From: Adiantum capillus-veneris
Taxonomy: Eukaryota; Streptophyta; Polypodiopsida; Polypodiales; Pteridaceae
Direction: 5' to 3'
Assembly (NCBI GenBank): GCA_014529385.2
Contig: CM043964.1
Coordinates: 138,658,529 to 138,718,528 of the forward strand
DNA length: 60,000 nt
In this document: positions 22,174 to 33,273 of the stretch, piece by piece
Layout of the letters: each line of letters begins with the position of its first letter
How positions within the stretch are numbered: position 1 is the first letter of the stretch
The notes under the pieces: model-generated
The model's database searches: none
The model's input: the letters and a program-made list of their open reading frames with translations, nothing else
Told to the model about the DNA's origin: nothing
Program-made: the position numbers and the translations under genes

Positions 22174-22985
22174 GTGCCTACGGAAGAGAGTGTGACCCAA
22201 GAAAGGGTAGATCCGCTAGCACCAATCATAGAAGACGGAAGTGGGACTAACACCTCCTTTGAGAAATCCTTTTATCTCATGGCAGACCAAAACACCGTGA
22301 TGAACCAGACTATCCAAGGAGAGGCAGGGAGCACCTCTAGAAACCCTCCTTGGACATTAAGGTTTACAACCCTTTACTTAGAAGGACCAAATACCCATGG
22401 GGCTTTGGTCTATGTTGATGAAAGGGAACAAAAAAGCATATGTATTGAGGAAAAACCAGCAGAAGGAGTGGATGCCCTTCTAGCATACGATGATGGGGAT
22501 AGATTCCGTGATGAGGAAGGAACACATTACTTTATATTTAAGGATCCAAAGAGCTACAACAAGTATGGGGATAATGTGGTAAAGGGGAAGATGATTTTTG
22601 AAATCATCGAAATAACTCCTTTAATAGACCTTCCTAATGCCACCCTAGTGTTTGACAAGAAGTTGACTAAAGTTGCAACTAGCCATGGAGCAGTAGGAAT
22701 CTATGATACCTGAATGGAAGAGTCAAGGCATATTTTTGATGCCTAGCACCATTTGCCTTTGAGCTAGGCACTGAAAAGACTTTGTACTTGTTCTCATATG
22801 AATCAGTTGAGGGAAGCCTCATAATATATGTTGACAAATATGGACGTGAGTATAAGCCAATAGAAAAAGCAGAGGCAGCAAGAATGATAGCCAGTAGGGT
22901 GATCCCAATAGAACTGTCTACCACTCAAGTACTAACCCTACCCCCAGTAAATCTACTAATCCGTTTGAGAAAATGGAGGATGAGA
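22174..22985 (+). pseudogene. N-terminal ORF of copy 2 (ORF1/gag N-terminus)
   Basis: This is an open segment of 179 codons (22174-22713), with coherent coding sequence continuing in another frame to about 22985. It is an acidic, probably soluble protein without membrane segments. Two stretches look alike: HGALVYVDEREQKSICIEE near residues 85-105 and EGSLIIYVDKYGREYKPIE at about 22809-22865. This suggests an internal duplication. It sits where a gag N-terminal region is expected, ahead of the gag core. I recognise no named family. The ATG at 22174 follows about 2 kb of non-coding leader and is plausible but unproven. Confidence 0.5.
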
Positions 22986-23339
22986 TGAGAATCTCAGCCA
23001 GGCAAGCGGAAACGGTAGAAATACCAACCTTTCCTTCATATCTCAACACAAATCTAGAAATGCTACAATCGTGGTTGCGACCTACGATGATGAGAGAACA
23101 AGAGTTCTATAGAGGCAAAACCCCTATTACAAATAGTTCATATGTGAATCCTATAGTCTCACCTATGCCCACGTACTCTTATTCTTATCCCAAGGAAAGC
23201 AAGAGACCAACCATGATCCCAATCACAGTAGGATTTCCCTGTCAGGAGAGAATAAAGACAAAAAGAGGGTTTGTAAGGGAACCGCCTGTTGAAAGGTCAT
23301 ACAGAGGAATTGGTGGGAGGCGTAGTTGACGAAATATTG

Positions 23340-24025
23340 AAACATGAACTAGACCCTGTGAGGAGAGAGGGACATGGAGATTCTACGGTTTGACTGGTAG
23401 AACAAAGACGTGTTAGACCATCTCAAGTCTAGAAATGGGTACACAAGAGTTATTCAAGAGAAGGAGATCATAGAGATCATGTGGCAACATTCTTGCAAGT
23501 GATCCGAGCAGAAGAGCTTAGAGACTTTGATGCACAATTTGTTGGATTTAGACTCACCTTAGAGGAAGACGCCGCCACATGATTTGACTCTGTAGAAAGA
23601 CGGGATTTTGGGACCATTCAAGAAGTTTTTGATGAGTTTGTGGAAGAATTCTCTCAAAGAGGGATAGCTCACAATATTGTCTCTGAAATCCACAAGTTTA
23701 AACAGAAAGATGGAGAATCTGTTAGGAAGGCAGTCCTACGACTGAAACGATACGTAAATCTCTACCCAATGGAAGAACTACCTACTCAATCCAGACTGAT
23801 GTTGATATTTATCCAAGGATTGAGAAATGCAAATCTTCAATGTTCCTTGTAGATAACTACGAGATCTATAGAGTCAAAGATCTGAGGGACAGAGATGATG
23901 ATGATTCATCTCAACAAAGTGGGTCAAAAATTGGGAGAACTGTACAACAAAATGAACCAGGAGTAAACCAAGAGCAACTAATAGAGGAGGTGCTAAAGAG
24001 GATTAGCCCATTTTCCAAGCCATAG
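23340..24025 (+). pseudogene. Ty3/gypsy gag core (copy 2)
   Basis: The reading is like the Retrotrans_gag domain that forms the capsid. It runs ATFLQVIRAEELRDFDAQF, an in-frame TGA at about 23581 where Trp is typical (AATWF-type motif), then RRDFGTIQEVFDEFVEEF and KFKQKDGESVRKAVLRLKRYV up to 23850. Coding then shifts frame to 23840-24025, an Asp/Ser/Gln-rich segment. The gag frame is broken at several places, so it is not functional. Confidence 0.75.
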
Positions 24026-24154
24026 GCTAAACCTTTAAAATGGTGCTCCATCGAACAAAAATGGACAAATCATATTACTGAGGGATGCTGCTACAACAAA
24101 GGGTACGTGAAAGAACGACAAGATGTTTCCCAATCATAAGTAGCACCACCTCAA

Positions 24155-24998
24155 GTGTTACATGTACCTAGATATACTGTGGGAAATTTTCCAGGACCAA
24201 GTGGGGTTGAAAGACCAGAACCAGTTTTAAGGCAACAACCACCACTCCCAGGAACAAGACCAATAGGTGTGAGATACATGCTCGTTGTGGAAGAAACAAA
24301 GGAACAAGCCTTAGTGCCTGTCCCTGTTTATTATGAAGAGCTGATTGAAACAATGGCCGGCCCAACATACTACCCACCAGAAGAGCCGAGAACACCGGAA
24401 CCATGGAGTATGATTGTCAATGTTGGACCACCAACCGCGGCACAGGCTGCAGGAGAGAGTAGATATAGTTTGGACGAAAGAACAATTGTTGTTCATATCC
24501 AATGGAGGTTTCAATGGACCTAGACCATCTTACCAACAAAGGGGTGCCCAAGGAGCTCCACGACAACCACTGGGACCTTGCTATAAATGTGGGGGCGACC
24601 GTCTTATGAAAGATTGTCCTCATTCGAAAATTGTACGAGTGAATGCGTATTGTCCAAATTGTGGCATCACTCATTTGATTGCTGATTGCCCAAAAAATCC
24701 AAACAAAACAGTGAAAGCAACCATAAACCTTTTGGCGGCTATCCCTTCAAGCAGTGGTTCCGAGACTGAAACAATCATACCGATACAGCTCATCACACGA
24801 GCTCAGGCTCAAAAAGAAAAAGATGGACTTGGAAATGAAGAACAAGGAGGTAAAAAACCTAGCATCGAACAAAAAAGTCAACAAAACACGTGGAAAGCTA
24901 GAAAAGTACAGGTAGAAGTTAGGAAAGAACGAGAACAAAATGTCATAACAGAAGAGTTACAGCGGACCAAAGACAGGCTAGAAAAACTTGAAAAATGA
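24155..24998 (+). pseudogene. Gag nucleocapsid: proline-rich linker and two zinc knuckles
   Basis: A Pro-rich stretch (24155-24520) leads by frame change into a segment with two adjacent knuckles at 24579-24690: C-x2-C-x3-R-x4-C (CYKCGGDRLMKDC) and C-x2-C-x3-H-x4-C (CPNCGITHLIADC). Both have x3 instead of the usual x4 spacing, and His is Arg in the first. The minus-strand relative near 58250 has His in the first knuckle (CFKCGGDHWARD), so x3 spacing is a family trait and Arg is decay. The knuckles package element RNA. A charged, helical C-terminal part (EELQRTKDRLEKLEK) follows. Confidence 0.8.
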
Positions 24999-24999
24999 G

Positions 25000-25745
25000 C
25001 ACTTCAAAAGCCAAAAACACCAACAGATATTGAGCTTGAGAAGAAATCAAAATCCAAAAGTGCGGGATCAGGTGGATCGGTACTAGTCGAAAAAGTAAAT
25101 GAACATCTAGACGCACTCTTGAAAGCATACGACTCAAGGCTTAAAATCGACCAAACTTGGGAGCAAAAATGGATGACATATCCCTATATTGAGTTGGAAA
25201 AATAGAGATTGAAAATGTGCCAAAAGATTATTAAAACTGCGCAAAATTTACTGGAACCAACTCCAAGGAAACAGGTGGAGGAGGTAGAACTTCCAAGGCC
25301 AATAATGAGGAACCCTCCAACACATGGATCGGACCGACTAATTGTTAGTCCAGAAATTAAATTAAAACCTGAACATTCAATCAAAAGACCTGGCATAGTG
25401 TCGAACACAACAAACTCAACATCAGAAGGGTTTCAACCTACCCCAACTGAATTGTATAAAAGCAACGAGGGTTTAAATAATCTCTGGCGACAGATAAGGG
25501 AAGCCAATGAAGCTAAAGAACTAAGCCAATGGGTTAACAAAATCACCATGGGAGAAGATGACTTCCTTCCTCCTATTGAAGAATTTGAAACAGGACCTCA
25601 AGTAGAGCTAGAGATGCACTCTTATAGGGGAGACAAGGGATCAGTGAAATCTTGGGATAGCCAACCTGGATCTTTGAAAACGTTACCATCCTTTTTGGGA
25701 GAGTATGAAGCAAAGTCAGATGTGAAAGTTGTACCATCCCGGTAA
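25000..25745 (+). pseudogene. Gag C-terminal segment upstream of protease 1
   Basis: Two or three frames give coherent protein: a GSGGSVLVEKVNEHLDALLKAYDSRL helix, KMCQKIIKTAQNLLEP, and from 25209 to 25745 an acidic chain ending in LPSFLGEYEAKSDVKVVPSR. The same order is found in the minus-strand copy at 57890-56900 (LKAYEARLDNCQTLEHRW, MCKKLIETAQALMEP, DLPSYLSPYEVKYDVMILPSQ). That agreement supports a real, conserved part of the polyprotein. Its function is unknown. Confidence 0.65.
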
Positions 25746-25989
25746 CTCACTACAAGGAAGGGCATGGACTCCCAGGGGTTGATAACACTCTTATCGACTC
25801 CAATAACTTGTAACATTACTCTTGTAGAGCTTCTCAGATTGAGACCTAATATGTGAAATACGGTAGGAAAATGTCTCAAAAAAATTGGAGTAAGGGATCT
25901 GAATTCACGAATGCAAGAAGGAATCAAAGAATTAGAAAAACCCCAGGTAAACATGCAACTAGTGCCTTTAAACAAGGTAGGAGAATACT

Positions 25990-26310
25990 ACAAAGGGGAA
26001 GATGGCAATACCACGCTCCCAGTGGAATTAGAAGGTGTTACCACCGTGGCTATTCTTGACAACGGAGCGGGTGTAGCCATCACGACAAAGGATGTATGGA
26101 AGAAATGGGGACAACCAGCTTTGAAAACCACCAGAATAAAACTACAACTGGCTGATGGTTATATGGAGAGACCCATAGGACTTTTGGAGAAAATAGTTGT
26201 TAAGTCTTGCGGAATCAAGTAGGAGCATACCTTTGCTATAGTGTATTTTGGCAAGAAAAATAACTACGACATAATACTTGGATGACCCTTCATGAGACAA
26301 TTAAAGATGG
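25990..26310 (+). pseudogene. Protease 1, retropepsin between gag and RT (copy 2)
   Basis: An aspartic protease in the usual place. The active-site motif is AILDNGAGVA with Asp at 26058-26060. The canonical third-position Ser/Thr of DSGA is Asn here. The C-terminal YDIILG-x-PFM motif lies at about 26265-26295 and is cut by TGA at 26283-26285, where CGA (Arg) is expected. A further stop lies at 26220-26222. It would mature the gag-pol polyprotein if intact. Confidence 0.75.
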
Positions 26311-27315
26311 TTCAAGATTGGGGCTACAATCACATATACCTCAGATACATGGAAACTACAACACGAATAGACCTTAAAGACCATAGCTACAAAGATGTTG
26401 ACAGAACCCCGGTAGAAGAATTCAACTCTGCCACTATAGTAGGGTCAAAACTTCCCGAGTGGTTAGGAAAGCTAAAGGAGTTATGGATATGTGGAGCATC
26501 CAATCGTGGTAGCCTAAAACGAGAAGAATGTATTCTAGACAGAGCGATCAAAGATACGGAATACATTCCAGAACCTTTTCCAGAAGGGTCCTTAGAACAC
26601 ATATTATGGTAACCCTAGATGTGTGTGTTATGGCGGAGGGACTGATGATAAAGTTTTGTGACCAGGATGGGTATGATGTAGTTCCATATTACATGGTTGT
26701 GCTAATAAAAGAGGATGATTATAAAATCTTGGATCAATCAAGAAAAATCGGAAATAGGCAAGAAATGAATGGAGAGTTGTTCCATAATTCTACAGACCAT
26801 CTTGAATGGGATGACGATACAACCCTAGTGAGCTAGAGGAAAGTCTACTCGATGTCAGGTTTTACAATTGTCCAAATCAAAAACTGAGACGTCAAGCACA
26901 TTACAGAAAACGGAGAGAAACTCACAAGGCCAGAAAGAACCCTATGCCAATCATTAAAAACATAATAGAATTTTTATCTCTAGTAAAGGCAAAAGACTAC
27001 ATTAAAAACAAAATATCATCTCAGTTCTCTCAAGATCAAGACCCAAGGACAAAAGACAGTCCTAGGTATGTGAAAGAAAGAAAGGAAAGGCTAAAAGCAG
27101 AAACTAAATTAAAAAAAAGGGAAACAGAATCAAAAATGGAAGAACCAAAATTGACTGAACTTGAACGTAAGAAAAGGTACCAAGAGCTCAAGAAAACTCT
27201 AAGGGAAGTCTAGACAACTGAAACAGACAACAGAGAGGATGAAAAAGACAATAGCAAAAACAATAGGAGTGTACTATCCCATTACAGAAAGTTCACAATT
27301 CAAGATCAAAAAATA
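26311..27315 (+). pseudogene. Long linker between protease 1 and RT
   Basis: About 1 kb separates the protease from RT, longer than in most Ty3/gypsy elements. It holds YNHIYLRYMETTTRIDLKD, an acidic segment to 26612, a segment at 26604-26836 (AEGLMIKFCDQDGYDVVPYY), and a Lys/Glu-rich helix at 26944-27213 (KERKERLKAETKLKKRETES). No known domain is recognised. Coding is broken by stops. Confidence 0.55.
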
Positions 27316-28827
27316 GTGCTGACACAGTCCATAAGAGAGCGACGGGAGAAAGAGTCTTATGATGGGCCAGAAGATGCAAAGAAAGTAGACTTAGCACAAC
27401 CTGGAGAAACACCTCAACCTGTATACATAGCAACACACCTAAGCCAAGACGAGGAGGAGGAACTTCTCAGCGTTCTTCGGGAATATAAGGATGTGTTTGC
27501 ATGGTCTTACCAGGACTTAAAGAGAGTGGATCCGACAATATGTCAGCATACTATCCCATTAAAACCTGATATGAATCCAAGCCAACAACGGCCTTATACG
27601 TACAATGATACCTTTGCAAAGCGTATCAGGAAGAGATTGATAAACTTAGGGAAGTGGAGTGTATGAGATAGAACACATTGACTGGTTGTCCCCAATCGTT
27701 GTTGTACCTAAAAAGAATGGTAAACTTCGAGTATGTGTCAACATCAAAAAAGTCAATGCAACCACAATAAGGAATAAATATCCTTGCCAATTATAGACCA
27801 TGTCCTTGAACAAGTGGCAAGAAAGCGCACATAATTCTTCTTGGATGGGTTCTCTGGTTACAATCAACTGGCAATTGCACTCGAGGACCAATATAAAACG
27901 GCATTTGCCACAGAATGGGGCATATTTGCATATCGGGTCATGCCATTTGGGTTAACAAATGCACCTGCCACCTTTCAAAGATTGATGGCACATGCCTTCA
28001 AGGAATATTTGAGGAATTTCTTGGAAATCTATATGGATGTTCTATGTGTACACTCTGTGCAAAGAGGAGAACATGTGGAACACCTCAAAAAGGTATTCAA
28101 GAAATGCACGACATATAGGATTTGCCTTAATCCAAAAAAATGCACTTTCATGGTAAGACAAGGACAAATCTTGGGGCATATTGTCTCGAAACATGGCATT
28201 TTCATAGATTTGGATAAGATTAAGGTGATTATTCAAATGCCTAAACCAATCAATGCAAAGCAAGTACAGTGCTTCATGGGACATTGTGGTTATTACAAGA
28301 GGTTCATACACATGTATGCAATTATTGCACAACCACTATATACACTTCTCGTGATCTTCAAATGGACAGATAAATGGGAGGAATCTTTTAAGAAATTAAA
28401 AGATGCCCTTGTATCCGCTCCAGTGCTACGAGCACCTGATTGGGAAAAAATCTTTCATGTCCATATAGATGCTTTTGCATTTGCTATTGGATGTATTCTG
28501 GCTCAACCGGGAGAGGGAACTATGGATTTCTCAGTCAGCTATTCTGCTCAAGAACTAAATACTACCGAAAGAAACTACACCACCACTAAGAGAGAAGGAC
28601 TTGTAATGATTTATGCCGTTAAGAAATTTTGGCATTACTACCTACTCACAAATAAGTTTGTGTTTTTCACAGACCATCAAGCCCTTTTATACCTTGTTAA
28701 CAAACCATGCAATACTGGACGAGTCATAAGATGGTTCATACTATTGTTAGAGTTTGACTTTATTGTAGTGGTAAAGAAGGGGAAGACACATCTTCGTGCA
28801 GATCACCTCTCTCAATTACCTACCTGA
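27316..28827 (+). pseudogene. Reverse transcriptase and RNase H (copy 2)
   Basis: RT begins with EEELLSVLREYKDVFAWSY and the HTIPLKPDMNPSQQRPY entry block (27316-27666). After frame changes it continues through WLSPIVVVPKKNGKLRVCV near 27684 and DGFSGYNQLAIA from 27844, with [15 protein letters not shown] at about 27943. The active site reads YMDV at 28030-28041 instead of Y-x-D-D, so the second catalytic Asp is lost. LDLDKI-type and MGHCGYYKRFI blocks follow. RNase H spans about 28460-28820 (IDAFAFAIGCILAQ, TTKREGLVMIYA, FFTDHQALLYL, RADHLSQL), with most acidic positions kept. RT is dead from the active-site change and the frameshifts near 27660 and 27785. Confidence 0.9.
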
Positions 28828-29216
28828 TGCATACCTTTTCAATATAGAAATGGTACCTAAGTGATCCCAAGAGATTGTCAAGCTACTATCACAAGTTGGA
28901 GAATTCGATAAGACGGACCTAGACCTTAAACGATAAACAATTTGCCAAGCTAATAACTTTCAGTTGGTTGGGAGACGTTTATATAATCTAGGTTCCAACG
29001 GCATTCTAAGAGTGTGCATAAATCCTAAGGAATATGGAACATATCAGTTGGAAGTGCATATCCAGGTAGTAACGTTTAATTGTTCAGCAACAAAAACTTT
29101 TCAAAGATTGCGGCAATTGGAAGTGTATTGGGCGACTATGCGTATTGATGTTCATGATTATGTCACTAGTTGTGTCAAGCCCACCCATTGAACATGCCAC
29201 ATTGTTTCAAATAACA

Positions 29217-30588
29217 CTTATGTCAGCATGAATTCAATACATTGTTGACTATTTGGAAAGGAAACAGTTCCTAAAAATATCACCAAAACACGACAGAAAA
29301 CGATAGAAACAGAAGCTCGCAACTTCACTTTAATTGAAAATCAGTTGTATGAAAGGGGAAAGGATAACTAGCCTAGGCTGTGTGCAATGGAGAACATGTA
29401 CGTTCCAATCCTGGAATAAGCACATGGTGGGATTAGTGGAGGCCATTTCTCAGGGGAGAAGACAACAAAAATTGTACTAACATCGGGATTATGGTGGCCA
29501 ACATTACATATGGACGCAAATGAGTATACAAAAAGATGTGAGTCTTGTCAAAGAACCAATGTACTGATAAAATAGGATGAAATGCCCTTATGGCCAATGA
29601 TGGGAGCCAGAGCCTTTGCCAAGTGATAGACTTTGTAGGGCCAATATCACCCCCTGCGTACAAAACACATGCACAGTATATCATTGTAGCCACATACTAT
29701 CTAACAAAATGGGTAGAAGCTAAAGCTACACCAAAGGCTGATGCCAAAACTACTGCACAATTTTTGTACAAAAATAACCTTGTGAGATATGGTCTACCTA
29801 TAGAAATTGCCAATGATCAAGGTACACATTTCATAAATGAGATAAATGAAAATCTTCTTGAACACTTCATGATAGTTCATAAGAAGTCATCTCCCTACCA
29901 CCCACAGGCTAATGGTCAAGCTGAGGCCACAAATAAGACTCTATACACAATCCTAACAAAGATAGTATCAGAGTCTAGAACGGATTGGGATCAGAAACTA
30001 CATTCAACCTTATGGGCGTATAGAATAGCTTACAAAACCTTTATAGGCACAACACCGTACAACATGATGTTTGGCCTTAATGCTATACTACCTATGGAAT
30101 TTCTAATCCCAACCTTAAGAACAGCAAAATGTCTACAGTGGACTGGTCATGAAATGCCCTCACGTATAGATGACCTTGAACAACTAGACGAGCTTCGCTT
30201 GAAGGCAGTAGCTTCTATCTATGCACAAAAATGAAGGCAAAAAGACTTTTTTGATAAGCATGTACTTTCCAAAAAATTCAAAACAGGCCATTATGTCTTG
30301 GTTTATACATTGAAACAACATGCAAAGAAACTAAAAAAGCAAGGGATGGGACGCTTTGTGATTAAAGATTTATCACCAAGTGGTGCCGTCAAGCTTGCTA
30401 CATTGGATGGGAAGGAAATGCCTAACTCGATAAGTGGTTGCCAACTAAAAAGATTCCATCTACCACTAAACCCAACCATGCTCCAACAAATCCATCAAGC
30501 AAAGAAAAAGACACAAGGGAAACAAAAAATTATTTCAGAAAATCAAGCAGAGGCTAAAGAAAGGGTAGCAAAAAAGAAGCTTCTTTGA
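29217..30588 (+). pseudogene. Integrase (copy 2), catalytic triad retained
   Basis: The zinc-binding region lies at about 29420-29560 (HGGISGGH, then CESC), with TAA at 29417-29419 where copy 1 has CAA. A 5-bp loss relative to copy 1 at about 29625 breaks the frame just before the core. The core is open from 29590 to 30234, with Asp 29629, Asp 29815 and Glu 29923 giving D-x61-D-x35-E. The C-terminal SH3-like part is at 30298-30480 (MGRFVIKDLSPSGAVKL), followed by a Lys/Gln-rich linker. A TGA at 30234 separates core and tail. No chromodomain is visible. Confidence 0.9.
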
Positions 30589-30639
30589 CGACAACAACAT
30601 GGACCGCCTCTAAAGATAAATGCAATGTGGGTCACAAAA

Positions 30640-31020
30640 TTCGACAACAAGACCATACAAGAGCCGGAAATTGATATCAAAATCAGAAACAATCAAGTGA
30701 AGGCAACAGCGATACTTGATTCGGGAGCTCAAGGCAACTTGCTCTCCTACAACCTTTACAAGCAACTTCAACTTGACAACCAATTACAGAGGACGATGAA
30801 TGAGCTCCAAAGTTATTCAAAACATCTGATTAAAGTTTTGGATGGACGCTGATCAGAGTATATATCATTCAACATGACTATCCGCATAAATTTCATGTGG
30901 TCGAAGATACAAGCACACAACATGCAGTTTTGCTAGGGCAACCTTGGTAGAAAAGTTATAAGATAAAACTTGACTGGTGTCACAACACTGTCAATATACA
31001 ATCTGATTCGGCAAAACAGC
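30640..31020 (+). pseudogene. Second retropepsin-like domain downstream of integrase (copy 2)
   Basis: The order resembles a complete retropepsin: beta-rich lead EIDIKIRNNQVKATAILDSGAQ (Asp at 30718-30720), NLLSYNLYKQLQLDNQL, then after a frame change HKFHVVEDTSTQHAVLLGQPW (about 30886-30948) and KLDW. DSGA and LLGQPW correspond to the catalytic motif and the C-terminal ILGRPW-type motif of Ty3/gypsy proteases. The element already has protease 1 at 25990-26310, so this is an additional domain. Copy 1 has the same arrangement at 1441-1815. Role unknown: it might process the C-terminal part of pol, or be captured from another element. Confidence 0.7.
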
Positions 31021-31268
31021 AAGTTCCTTTTGCTAAAAGGGTGGAAAAAGAACAATCAGTCCTGCAATTTCCATACAAAGGTAAGCAGAACTTACCAACA
31101 ACCATGGACCAAAAAGGAATTCCAAAGATCACGTCAAGGCAGCACGATCAAGTCCCAAAGGAAAAGATTCATAATACAAAGAACATAAGTCGCCAAAGTG
31201 TATACCAACACAAACAACACGGTTAGTACAACAAAGCTATCAAGCAGATTTGGGTCTGAAAAGATCAA

Positions 31269-31694
31269 TTGACCAAGGAGGAGAAACTAGAATTGAACTT
31301 TAACCCTCCAACCATATATTATACAAAAAGGAATCCAAAACCAAACTCTTGCCAAAGACAGATATGGGTACCAAAGAAACTACTCAGTATTCACAAGCAC
31401 CATACCAAAATCTGGATTCAAAAGCAACAAACTCAAGAACTGCCAATACAAAACTTCTACAAGCGACAAAATGCAAGTTCTAATCAACCAATATCAACGG
31501 TCCAGTGGTGGAGACCTAAGGAAAAAACAATCACAGATACCAATAGACTGAGCAGCCTGGCTTCCCAAACTCTGTTGACAATCAAAGAAAGATCAAGAAT
31601 ACTTGAGAGCTTATTGTTCAAACGACTTTCCCAGGAGCACACATCATTGCAAAGCTTCAACATCGACATGGTCGTCCAGGAGGACTTTGACTAG
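31269..31694 (+). pseudogene. Conserved C-terminal tail of copy 2
   Basis: This open segment of 141 codons is homologous to 2070-2477. Shared stretches are NPKPNSCQRQIWVPKKLL and ASQTLLTIKERSRILESLLF, with conservation between them as well. It ends at a TAG directly before the polypurine tract, so it is the last coding piece of the element. No family is recognised. Confidence 0.55.
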
Positions 31695-31709
31695 GAAGGG
31701 GGGGAGGAA
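31693..31709 (+). other. Polypurine tract (copy 2)
   Basis: A 17-nt stretch, purine except for its last base (AGGAAGGGGGGGAGGAA, then CC), lies before CAACACGC at 31711, which aligns with TGACACGC of copy 1. A change of TG to CA at the LTR start is inferred. Confidence 0.65.
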
Positions 31710-31710
31710 C

Positions 31711-33270
31711 CAACACGCTACAAGTGTAAAAAGGGCACTGTTTCCTTGAGTTTATGGACTTTTATGTTTGATTGCAATTATTTTGATAAAAATCGAACAG
31801 ATATGCCGTAAAATATTCAGTAATAACAAGATGACAGAGGACAAAAACCAAGATGAGCCTCTAGGTGTGTGTATATATCTAAAATTAGAGGTTTTCACGA
31901 AGAAAAAGTGAGAAAAGGAGCAATCCGACCAAATATACTATGCATTGATGTATATAGTGGGTTGTTATGATATTACCTAATTATCTCGATTTTGTGACAT
32001 TTTTTGGGTCAAATTAGATATTTTTCTTTATTTTTAATTGTTTTTCAGCCAAAAACAAAGAAAAATAGAAAAAGCAGGTGAAACGACACTTTGGCGACAA
32101 AAGAAAAATATAGGAGTGGTCAATAAACAATTGACAACTTATGGTGAAGATGGGGTGCAAATATGTGAAAAAGTTGCGGAAAGCCAAATTGGCAGATCTT
32201 GGGCAAATTGACAAATTTTTCAAAAATAGAGCAATCGGAGTCAAATGAAGAAATTTTGAGCCTAAAGTACATTTCACAACAAGATAGGAGCACATGTCAA
32301 ATCTGGTAAAAAGTGGTCCCGGAACCCCGATATAAGTTCTTTTGGGCCCACTTAATAGCTCATTTTCACTATTCACAAGTGAGAGAGAGCTTGATAGACC
32401 TAGAGAGGTTGGATCTTCTGCAACTCCGTACGATGCACACAACACACCGATCGGTGCCAGATATGAGAGGTAGGCTCGTTACCATGAGTTTTTCTTGTCA
32501 TACACTCTCTTTGTCGCGAAAAACTTCGAAAATCGGTAATGTAGCTTCGCAGGAAAGAAATCGAAAAGAGCCCGTAATGCATCATCCATTCAACGGGTTG
32601 CTACGAGACTTGATGGGGGGTTAACACTAAGCTAAAAGAACACATCGATGACCTCCAATGCGGGTTTAGGTCAACCGGAAAAGCCCTAACTTCTTTGGGC
32701 ACGACAAAGACTAATCGTGAAGAATGGCCAAAACGATGCAAAACTTCAGGAGAAGATACATCGCAAGCATGTCTTTAAGTCAAGTAAGTCTCCGCATGAA
32801 TCCACCATCAAAAGCGGGTCAAAACATGGGGCAAAGCTTTGCGGCCACAAAGTGTCGTTTGCGCCTCACGGCCAAGATAGATGTTCGTTTCCACCAAATT
32901 TCACAGGCTTCATCAACATATCATCAACAACCAATACGTAAAGTCAAACATCAAGAAAAATTGTCGTCATCAGTCTCCTTAACAACAGATGCTATTTGAG
33001 TGACAAATTGTCAAATGTGGCATTTATGAGTCCAAAGGATTCATTATAGCCACAGGAGGGTGCCTAAGGACATCCACATGCAAGGAAAATAGAGATCAAG
33101 AAGAATCTCTAAGTCAATGCAGCCACAATGGAGAAATCCCTTCAGAAGACTGAAATACCAAGCAGGGAGTTTCAAAACTGATCACTTGACTTTTTAAAGT
33201 GAAAAATAGCTAACAGGGCTTCAGGCACAATCACAAACCACCTCAAAGCATCAAAATCAGTTTTTATCAC
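31711..33270 (+). mobile_element. Presumed 3' LTR start, non-coding (copy 2)
   Basis: Collinear with 2648-4190 of copy 1, including the GAGCCTCTAGG plus TATA-like block near 31853-31880. Short ORFs occur but they are not conserved in frame between the two copies. The end of the LTR is not found, and it may lie beyond 35200. Confidence 0.5.
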
Positions 33271-33273
33271 AGC

